Positions 13,190 to 19,388 of a stretch of 20,851 nt of DNA are shown here, one piece after another. The notes beneath the pieces are model-generated. The model worked only from the letters and a program-made list of their open reading frames with translations, was not told the origin of the DNA and did not search any database. The stretch lies in IMG/VR virus record IMGVR_UViG_3300033146_002575, positions 1 through 20,851 of that record. One strand, 5' to 3'. The first letter of the stretch is position 1, and the number at the start of each line of letters is the position of its first letter. Source of the DNA: a virus. The position numbers and the translations under genes are program-made.

Positions 13190-14169
13190 TAGTCGAAGAA
13201 GATATTAAATGTTATGTAGAAAACCGGCTTCCTGAAATTGTGAACCATATTCAGAAAACACGGGATTGTTTTCGTTTTAGATGTCCGTTATGTGGAGACA
13301 GTAAAAAATCAAGACTAAAAGCCAGGGGTAATTATTATCGTAGAGAGGGTACTTATCATTGTTTTAACTGTGGAACTACTATAGGTGGTCTGTACATCAT
13401 TGCACAGCTAGGTGATCTTGACATTAATGAAGTTAAAAAAGATTACCTACGTACATTTATACATCTCAGAAATGAACCTCGTCAGATAATCAAGAAAGAA
13501 GTAATCAAAGTAGAAAAATTTGAAGTCCCTGATCATTGGGTTGATATACCTAAAGATATATTACAGAAATATGTTTTAGATAGAAAAGTAATGCAAGCCA
13601 AAGGTGTTCCTAAAACTTGGAGACTTTATTACAATGAAGAAACCGATCGAATTGTTTTACCATGGGTCAGAAATAATGAAATAGTTTATTATCAAGAACG
13701 TTCTATACGACATTGGCAACCAGAGAAATATAGATTTCCATCTAAAATGAAAAAAGACATTTTCGGAATAGATATGATAGATGAAACTTGGAAATATGTT
13801 TTATTTTTTGAAGGAGTTTTCGATAGTATTTTTGTAAAAAATGGTATCGCTATTGGTGGACTATATCCGACAATTGAACAATTTGAATACTTAAGAAAAT
13901 TAGAAATTAATCAGGAATTGGTGTGGTGGCCTGACAATCCGTGGTTAGATTTGTCTTCTCGTAATAAAATTATATCTCAAGCCGAAAGGTATCCTACCCA
14001 AAAAATCTACATGTGGAGTAAAAATACTCCTGTTAAAGATGTTAATGATTTGGTACTAAATATCAACGATGTTGACTTCTTTTTTAATAATAAATCAGAA
14101 ATAGAAAATCGAATTACTACATTAAGTAAAGCCGTAATTATGTTAAAATTTGACAATGATGTCTTATAA
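13186..14169 (+). CDS. 61: DNA primase, T4 gp61/DnaG-like
   Basis: A 327-residue primase. The N-terminal zinc ribbon uses Cys33-x2-Cys36 ('RCPLCGDSKKS') and Cys59-x2-Cys62 ('YHCFNCG'), which recognises the template start site in this family. A linker region leads to a TOPRIM core: 'LFFEGVFDSIFVKNGIAIGG' at 207-225, with Glu209 and Asp213; 'WWPDNPWLDLSSRNK' at 248-261, carrying metal-binding aspartates; and 'KDVNDLV' at about 284-290. It makes RNA primers on the lagging strand with the gp41-like helicase. Its start overlaps the 12941 gene by 4 nt. It is followed by a TATAAATA box and a separate operon. Confidence 0.9.
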   Translation: MIVEEDIKCYVENRLPEIVNHIQKTRDCFRFRCPLCGDSKKSRLKARGNYYRREGTYHCFNCGTTIGGLYIIAQLGDLDINEVKKDYLRTFIHLRNEPRQIIKKEVIKVEKFEVPDHWVDIPKDILQKYVLDRKVMQAKGVPKTWRLYYNEETDRIVLPWVRNNEIVYYQERSIRHWQPEKYRFPSKMKKDIFGIDMIDETWKYVLFFEGVFDSIFVKNGIAIGGLYPTIEQFEYLRKLEINQELVWWPDNPWLDLSSRNKIISQAERYPTQKIYMWSKNTPVKDVNDLVLNINDVDFFFNNKSEIENRITTLSKAVIMLKFDNDVL

Positions 14170-14181
14170 ACTAATTATTTT

Positions 14182-14189
14182 TATAAATA
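14182..14189 (+). promoter_or_regulatory. T4-late-type promoter box TATAAATA
   Basis: Lies in the 47-nt gap after the primase, 27 nt before the ATG of the first leader-bearing gene at 14217. This is probably the late promoter of the 14217-15343 operon. Confidence 0.55.
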
Positions 14190-14216
14190 AATATAGAACA
14201 TAATTATGGAGACTAT

Positions 14217-14600
14217 ATGAAAAAATTTGATAAACTAATTGAAAGTACTAAATCAAAAATACAGATTAATGAAAGTAAATACGTAATTACTGACATTAAA
14301 ACACCTATAGGAAAAAAGATTTATACTATTTTAAATGATGCAAAAATGGATATTAAAATTAATATCGAAAAACTATTTAAGAAAAGTGATGAAAATCGTG
14401 GTGTTATAAGTAATACCGTTCTTCAAGAAATGCCTGACTTTATTACACAAGTTGCTAACCTTGAAAGAATGTCTACATTTAAAGACAGTTTCAATACTGA
14501 AATTGAAGAACCTAATTTTGATGATACTCTTGACGATTTAGATTCTGATATTGAATCTGATGACCTTGAAATTGATGATGATATTGAAGAAACTAACTAA
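14217..14600 (+). CDS. Putative packaged protein with capsid-targeting-like leader and acidic tail, 127 aa
   Basis: The leader MKKFDKLIESTKSKIQINE ends in I-N-E, a prohead-protease-type site at residues 17-19. The body is basic to neutral ('KTPIGKKIYTILNDAKMDIK', then 'LQEMPDFITQVANLERMSTF'). The last 30 residues are almost entirely Asp/Glu, with repeated D-D and D-L-E patterns. GGAG precedes the start, after a TATAAATA box. An acidic late protein could act as an internal head protein or scaffold-like factor; that is inference. Similar leaders occur in four other genes here. Confidence 0.7.
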   Translation: MKKFDKLIESTKSKIQINESKYVITDIKTPIGKKIYTILNDAKMDIKINIEKLFKKSDENRGVISNTVLQEMPDFITQVANLERMSTFKDSFNTEIEEPNFDDTLDDLDSDIESDDLEIDDDIEETN

Positions 14601-14614
14601 AAAAGGAATATAAA

Positions 14615-14944
14615 ATGAATAAATTTGACAAAATATTTGAAGAAACAATGAATGAAATGAATTACGAACAAGCAAGTGATGAAGATTATAATAAAATAGC
14701 AGATGCTGCTAATTTATCACCGAACGAAACAAAAATGTTTATTTCTGTTATGAAAAATAGATTTAATGGTACTATGTACTCTCCTAGTTATGCATCAAAA
14801 TGGGCAAATAGAATTAAAAAACAAACTGCTTGGATTTATGGTGATAGTTCAACTAGAAAAATTTTAGTTAAACTTGGTTATAAATTAGGTGAAGAAGAAA
14901 AAGAAATTAAAAAGTCTCAAGAAGAACAAAAGAAGAAAAAATAA
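14615..14944 (+). CDS. Hypothetical protein with leader-like N-terminus, 109 aa
   Basis: Second gene of the late operon, AAGGA upstream. The N-terminus MNKFDKIFEETMNEMNYE fits the shared leader but lacks a clean L/I-x-E site (nearest are M-N-E and M-N-Y-E). The middle 'LSPNETKMFISVMKNRFNGT' and 'YASKWANRIKKQTAWIYGDS' looks like a compact helical domain, and 'TRKILVKLGYKLGEEEKEIK' with a lysine/glutamate-rich tail ends the protein. No family is recognised. The next gene begins directly after its stop. Confidence 0.7.
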   Translation: MNKFDKIFEETMNEMNYEQASDEDYNKIADAANLSPNETKMFISVMKNRFNGTMYSPSYASKWANRIKKQTAWIYGDSSTRKILVKLGYKLGEEEKEIKKSQEEQKKKK

Positions 14945-15343
14945 ATGAATAATGGTGCTAGTACAATTAATGCTGCTATGAAAGCTATGGCAAACGTTCG
15001 AAAAATGAATATTGATCCAAAAACTGGAAGAGTTTTACGGAGAGAAAATAAGTCCATTTTAGAAGACGCTTATGAAAAGTCTGGAGCAGCTATTCCTGTT
15101 GAGGTTAAAAAGATTGTAGAAGATAAGAAAGAATCATTAGCTAAATCATCAGAACCTGTTAGAGATACTGTAGCAGCTTATTATGCTATGATTCAAGGTA
15201 AACCAAAAGAAGAAGTATTAACAGAAGAAAATAAAATAGAAGAACAACGTAGCCCTTTGGACAATAGTATTATTGTTGAGAAGTTGATAAACGAAGATGA
15301 TTATATGGCTAGGATTGTAAAAGAAATTAATAAACAAAGGTAA
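14945..15343 (+). CDS. Hypothetical protein of the late operon, 132 aa
   Basis: The ATG directly follows the previous stop (TAAATG), indicating coupling. The protein is helical and charged: an alanine/methionine-rich start ('STINAAMKAMANVRKMNIDP'), a central 'RDTVAAYYAMIQGKPKEEVL' and a C-terminal 'NEDDYMARIVKEINKQR'. It contains I-N-E- and L-T-E-like tripeptides, but no N-terminal leader like its neighbours. No family is recognised. A structural or head-associated role is suggested only by its operon. Confidence 0.65.
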   Translation: MNNGASTINAAMKAMANVRKMNIDPKTGRVLRRENKSILEDAYEKSGAAIPVEVKKIVEDKKESLAKSSEPVRDTVAAYYAMIQGKPKEEVLTEENKIEEQRSPLDNSIIVEKLINEDDYMARIVKEINKQR

Positions 15344-15346
15344 GAA

Positions 15347-15601
15347 ATGAAAATTGTTATAGTAGGGATGTTAGTGTTATTAATGTGTGGATGTCAAACA
15401 CCGATGGAAATATTTATTTCATCTGAAGAAATACCTATAAAAATTGAAAAAAATGGTTGTTTTGTCAGTAAATCAGACTATATTAAATTAGTAAACGGTG
15501 AAAGTATTAAATATTATAATGGAAGATTAGATAAGTTTTATATTCCAGGCAATTTAATAAATATTATTGATAATAAAGTGTCCTTAAAAGAGGTTAAATA
15601 A
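15347..15601 (+). CDS. Putative small lipoprotein, 84 aa
   Basis: Begins MKIVIVGMLVLLMCGC followed by Gln-Thr-Pro: a short basic end, a hydrophobic core and a lipobox-like M-C-G-C, with Cys16 as the lipidation candidate (position -3 is Met, not the usual Leu). The rest is a small beta-rich extracytoplasmic domain with 'KNGCFVSKSDYIKLVNGESI' and 'LDKFYIPGNLINII'. Candidates are an outer-membrane lysis protein (o-spanin-like) or a superinfection-exclusion lipoprotein. It lacks the proline-rich character of Rz1, so this is open. Its stop shares bases with the next start (TAATG). Confidence 0.6.
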   Translation: MKIVIVGMLVLLMCGCQTPMEIFISSEEIPIKIEKNGCFVSKSDYIKLVNGESIKYYNGRLDKFYIPGNLINIIDNKVSLKEVK

Positions 15602-15891
15602 TGTGGAGTTTAGGGATAACTGCAGCATTAGAGGTCATTAAAGAAGTAATAGCAGTATACAGAGACCAAACTGACCCAATCAAAAATCGCAAAAGAGTGT
15701 TGTTAGAGACAAAAAAACAGTTGGTATACCAAGAAAAACAATTAATTCGCTCTGAAAGTAGATTAAAAAAAGCATTGTCTGGTTTAGATGAAAAAGATAA
15801 TAGTGTTCAATATTGGACTATTTATAGAAACGAAACAGTAAAAGAAATAAAGCGAATTAAAAAACGAATTAAAATGTTCGAAAAAATGTAG
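15601..15891 (+). CDS. Coiled-coil protein coupled to the lipoprotein gene, 96 aa
   Basis: TAATG coupling to the lipoprotein suggests matched expression. The N-terminus 'MWSLGITAALEVIKEVIAVY' is moderately hydrophobic but contains Glu and Lys, so it looks like an amphipathic helix, not a clear membrane anchor. From residue 25 on it is a long Lys/Arg/Glu coiled coil ('ETKKQLVYQEKQLIRSESRL', later 'KEIKRIKKRIKMFEKM'). An inner-membrane spanin partner would have the coiled coil, but the missing transmembrane segment argues against it. Function is unresolved. Confidence 0.6.
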   Translation: MWSLGITAALEVIKEVIAVYRDQTDPIKNRKRVLLETKKQLVYQEKQLIRSESRLKKALSGLDEKDNSVQYWTIYRNETVKEIKRIKKRIKMFEKM

Positions 15892-15899
15892 GAGTAATT

Positions 15900-16073
15900 A
15901 TGAATCTTTATAAAAAATGTAAACATTTTGTTGATGAAATTGGTACTACTTATGAAATTGTAGAAGATAAGTTCTATGATTATAAGTTAACTGATGAATT
16001 CGGAATCGATTATTGTACAGTTGATCAAATGATTAATTGGAAAGTAAAAATAAAAAAAGAAATAAAGGATTAG
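15900..16073 (+). CDS. Hypothetical protein, 57 aa
   Basis: GGAG lies just upstream of the ATG, 8 nt after the preceding gene. The product is 'MNLYKKCKHFVDEIGTTYEI' and on, with a central acidic beta-like part ('FYDYKLTDEFGIDYCTVDQM') and a basic lysine-rich end. There is no known motif. Continuous coding, a good ribosome binding site and close packing with neighbours support it as a real gene. Confidence 0.65.
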   Translation: MNLYKKCKHFVDEIGTTYEIVEDKFYDYKLTDEFGIDYCTVDQMINWKVKIKKEIKD

Positions 16074-16074
16074 T

Positions 16075-16245
16075 ATGAAAAAGGTACAATATATTGCAGA
16101 AAGTGGAGAGTTTATTGTTAATGGGAAAGTCATTAAAGAATCTACATTAACAGAAGAAGAAAAGAGGATGTTACATGAACAATGTACAAATGTCCAAATA
16201 ATTACAGGATCAAGAATGTCTCCTGTAAATAATTTAATTGTTTAG
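16075..16245 (+). CDS. Hypothetical protein, 56 aa
   Basis: Starts one base after the previous stop (TAGTATG) with AAAGGA inside the preceding gene as ribosome binding site. The sequence 'MKKVQYIAESGEFIVNGKVI' suggests a short beta hairpin, followed by an acidic helix 'LTEEEKRMLHEQCTNVQIIT' and a short tail. No family is recognised. Confidence 0.6.
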   Translation: MKKVQYIAESGEFIVNGKVIKESTLTEEEKRMLHEQCTNVQIITGSRMSPVNNLIV

Positions 16246-16256
16246 AAGGATTTTTA

Positions 16257-16463
16257 ATGTCTAAATACGAAGCCAACACTAAGTGTTGTAAAAATTGTTG
16301 TTATTATGAAGACAGAACACATTTCTGTCGTTTAAACCCACCACAACCACTTATATTTTATGGTGAAACAGAAGAATCTACAAAAGTTTCAAGTAAATTT
16401 CCAGTAATAACTTTACCTGAAAAAGATTATTGTAGTCATCATGAAATAAATGGAAATGTGTAA
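16257..16463 (+). CDS. Cysteine-rich small phage protein, 68 aa
   Basis: An AAGGA ribosome binding site precedes it. Paired cysteines near the start ('TKCCKNCCYYEDRTHFCRLN') at 9-15 and 24, followed by 'PPQP', and a last Cys-x-His-His ('DYCSHHE') after 'KFPVITLPEKD', are the pattern of small phage proteins read as 'C-x2-C-x-Y...C...NPP...FP...D-x-C'. A zinc or iron-sulphur site is likely. The role is unknown. It lies immediately upstream of the ribonucleotide reductase, which may or may not matter. Confidence 0.7.
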   Translation: MSKYEANTKCCKNCCYYEDRTHFCRLNPPQPLIFYGETEESTKVSSKFPVITLPEKDYCSHHEINGNV

Positions 16464-16486
16464 GTAAAATAAAGGAGATATACTTT

Positions 16487-19360
16487 ATGTATACGTATGA
16501 AAATGTTTTTAAAACATGTTTGGAATATTTTAATGGAGATGAATTAGCTACATCTACTTTAATAAATAAGTATTTAATGCAAGATCAAGAAAATAATTAT
16601 ATAGAACATTCGCCTGAAGATTTATTTAATCGTTTAACAAGTGAATTTTACAGAATTGAACAAAATTATCCTAACCCGTTAAGTAAAAATGATATATATG
16701 AATTATTTAAAGATTTTAAATATATTATTCCTGGTGGAAGTGCTTTATTTGGTGTAGGCAATAATCAACAAATTACATCTATAGCTAATTGTTTTGTTAT
16801 TGAACAACCAGAAGATAATTATAATTCTATTGTAAATAAAGATAAAGAATTGGTACATTTAATGAAACGTCGTGGTGGAGTAGGAATTGATATATCAAAA
16901 TTGAGACCTGCTGGTACACCTATTAATAATGCAGCAATGTTTAGTGACGGTGTAACTTGTTTTATGAATAGATATAGTAATACTACAAAAGAGGTTGCAC
17001 AAAATGGTCGTCGAGGTGCTTTGATGATAACATTAGATTGTCGCCACCCAGATTTAGAAAATTTCATCACTGTTAAACAAGATCTGACTAAAGTTACTGG
17101 TGCAAATATCAGTGTTAAATGGCATGATGACTTTCTTAATTGTGTTGAAAATGATGAAGAATATACATTAAGATTTCCTGTTGACAGTTCTATTGAAGAA
17201 GCAAAAGTTACAAAGGTTGTTAAAGCAAAAGAAATATGGGATAAATTTGTTAACGCAAATTGGAACTCTGCTGAACCAGGTTGTTTATATTGGGATAGAG
17301 TTATAACTAAATCGTTAAGTGATTGTTATGATAACCATAAAACTGTTAGTACTAATCCGTGTGTGGTAGGAAGTACAATAATTAACACACGACAGTTCGG
17401 TAAAATTACAATGAAAGAGTTGGTTGAACTTTTTAACAAAAATAATTATATTGAAGTTATGTCATTTAATACTCAAAGTAATAATTATGAATTTAAAGAA
17501 GTTACTAACGCAATGTTAACAAAAAAAGATGCGACTGTTATTAAAATAGGTAGTAATGTAGTTGGTAATATAGACAACCCACTAATTGTATGTACACCTG
17601 ACCATAAAATATATACAAAAACTAACGGATATGTTGAAGCAGGAGACTTACAATTAGATGATATTATACAAGGTAACGAGATATGGGTAGAATATACTGA
17701 TCTATGTCAACAAGTAACTGATAATGAAGATGTTTATGATATAACTGTTAAAAATAACAATAATTTTATTGCTAATAATATTGTCGTTCATAATTGTGGT
17801 GAAATTACGTTGAGTCCATACAGTAGTTGTATATTAATGGCTATTAATTTAACATCGTTTGTTGAAAACCAGTTTCAGAATAATGCAACTTTCAATTTTG
17901 ATAAATTTGCAGATATTGTTTATAAAGCAAATAAATTAATTGATGATATGATAGACCTTGAATTAGAAAAAATTGAAAAAATTATGTCAGTTATTAAAAA
18001 TGGTGATAGTTGTCAAAAAGATAAAGATGATGAATTATTTGTTTGGGGTAAGATGAAAGAAAAGTATATTGAAGGTCGTAGAACTGGTTTAGGGATTTTA
18101 GGTTATGGTGATATGTTGGCTATGCTTGGGATCACTTATGGGTCAGAAGATGCTTTGAAGTTTACAGAAAAATTATTTTCAAATTACCATAAATATTTAA
18201 TGAAATCACAGTCTATATTAGCACAAGATAGAGGAATGTTTCCTATTTTTGAATTCAATAAAGAAAAAGATAATTTCTATTATAAGGGTCTTGATAATAA
18301 AATAATTGCAGATATTAAAAGAAATGGTAGAAGAAATATTAGTTTTTCTACAATTGCCCCAACAGGGTCTATTTCTATGCTTGCTCAAATAACATCTGGC
18401 ATTGAACCTGTCTTCATGAGATCATATAAAAGAAGAAGAAAACTTAATACATCAGAAATTGAACAGGGTGTTAAACCTGACCATATTGATGATGATGGAA
18501 TTAAATGGATAATTTATGACGTATTTCATCATAAACTTAAAGAATGGTTGAAATTATTTCCAAATAAATCTGTAGAAGAAAGTCCATATTATGAAGCCGA
18601 AGCATCAGAAATAAATTGGGAAAGTAGAGTGAAACTGCAAAGTATTGCTCAGAAATATATCACACATTCTATTAGCAGTACTGTAAATTTACCAAAAGAC
18701 ATAAGTGTCTCAGAAGTTCATGATATTTATATTAATGCATGGAAATATGGATGTAAAGGGATTACAGTATATAGGGAAAGTTGTAGAGAGGGTGTTTTGT
18801 TTGTAGATGACGAAATTGAAGATGCTGTTAGTAAAGAACGACCTAAACTTATACCTTGTGATATACATTATAGTACTATAGAAGGTCACCCATGGATTAT
18901 TTTTATTGGTATGTTTAATGGTAAACCATATGAAGTGATTGGTGGTAAAAAATCAAATGTTGAAATACCTAAAAAATACAAAAATGGATGGATAAAGAAA
19001 AATGGTATAATTAATGGACGTAGAACATATGAATTGGTACTAGGTAGTTTAGATGATGAAAATGAACAAATGGTTATTAAAGATATTTGTCATATTTTTA
19101 GTACAGATGCTAGTAGTTATACTAGACATATATCATTATCTTTACGTTATAATGTACCTATTAATGTAATTTGTGAAACATTACATAAAGATGGTGACAG
19201 CGACATGTTTAGTTTTGCAAAAGGTATTGCTAGATGTTTGAAGAAATATATAACAGATGGTACTTCTACAAAGGAAGATTGTCCTGAGTGTAGTGATCAA
19301 TTGAAATATAAAGACGGTTGTGTATGTTGTATGTCTTGTGGTTGGTCAAAATGTATGTAA
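16487..19360 (+). CDS. nrdJ: Adenosylcobalamin-dependent (class II) ribonucleotide reductase, with intein
   Basis: A 957-residue precursor; about 812 residues after intein removal. It reduces ribonucleotides to deoxyribonucleotides using a B12-generated thiyl radical. Active-site Cys102 ('SIANCFVI') and Cys448 would be the reducing pair. Cys437 in 'NP-CGE' is the radical residue, and Cys448 lies 11 residues later, as in Thermotoga NrdJ (322 and 333). 'MKRRGGVGIDISKLRPAGTP', 'APTGSISMLAQITSGIEPVF' and 'SISSTVNLPKDI' are class II core motifs. The C-terminal 'CPEC...GCVCCMSCGWSKC' (about 932-956) is the cysteine-rich redox tail. AGGAGA precedes the start. No small radical-generating subunit gene is adjacent, consistent with class II. 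Confidence 0.9.
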   Translation: MYTYENVFKTCLEYFNGDELATSTLINKYLMQDQENNYIEHSPEDLFNRLTSEFYRIEQNYPNPLSKNDIYELFKDFKYIIPGGSALFGVGNNQQITSIANCFVIEQPEDNYNSIVNKDKELVHLMKRRGGVGIDISKLRPAGTPINNAAMFSDGVTCFMNRYSNTTKEVAQNGRRGALMITLDCRHPDLENFITVKQDLTKVTGANISVKWHDDFLNCVENDEEYTLRFPVDSSIEEAKVTKVVKAKEIWDKFVNANWNSAEPGCLYWDRVITKSLSDCYDNHKTVSTNPCVVGSTIINTRQFGKITMKELVELFNKNNYIEVMSFNTQSNNYEFKEVTNAMLTKKDATVIKIGSNVVGNIDNPLIVCTPDHKIYTKTNGYVEAGDLQLDDIIQGNEIWVEYTDLCQQVTDNEDVYDITVKNNNNFIANNIVVHNCGEITLSPYSSCILMAINLTSFVENQFQNNATFNFDKFADIVYKANKLIDDMIDLELEKIEKIMSVIKNGDSCQKDKDDELFVWGKMKEKYIEGRRTGLGILGYGDMLAMLGITYGSEDALKFTEKLFSNYHKYLMKSQSILAQDRGMFPIFEFNKEKDNFYYKGLDNKIIADIKRNGRRNISFSTIAPTGSISMLAQITSGIEPVFMRSYKRRRKLNTSEIEQGVKPDHIDDDGIKWIIYDVFHHKLKEWLKLFPNKSVEESPYYEAEASEINWESRVKLQSIAQKYITHSISSTVNLPKDISVSEVHDIYINAWKYGCKGITVYRESCREGVLFVDDEIEDAVSKERPKLIPCDIHYSTIEGHPWIIFIGMFNGKPYEVIGGKKSNVEIPKKYKNGWIKKNGIINGRRTYELVLGSLDDENEQMVIKDICHIFSTDASSYTRHISLSLRYNVPINVICETLHKDGDSDMFSFAKGIARCLKKYITDGTSTKEDCPECSDQLKYKDGCVCCMSCGWSKCM
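17360..17794 (+). mobile_element. Mini-intein (145 aa) at the reductase active-site cysteine
   Basis: Residues 292-436 of the precursor. It begins Cys-Val-Val-Gly-Ser-Thr, has block B 'VCTPDHKIYT' (T-x-x-H), block F 'EDVYDITVKNNNNFIANNIV' and ends Val-Val-His-Asn before Cys437. All splicing residues are present: Cys1, the block B His, the penultimate His, the last Asn and Cys+1. There is no LAGLIDADG or other endonuclease domain. Insertion splits Asn290-Pro291 from Cys-Gly-Glu, so the enzyme cannot work unless splicing occurs. Confidence 0.92.
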
Positions 19361-19363
19361 TTT

Positions 19364-19371
19364 TATAAATA
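19364..19371 (+). promoter_or_regulatory. T4-late-type promoter box TATAAATA
   Basis: Lies 17 nt before the ATG of the endonuclease-like gene and just after the reductase stop. Several T4 homing endonuclease genes are also read from late promoters. Confidence 0.45.
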
Positions 19372-19388
19372 TATAAAAAGGTATATTT

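Noticed and set aside
16819-17070. Minus-strand ORF inside the reductase gene
   Set aside because: Fully opposite a conserved reductase core, so a shadow.
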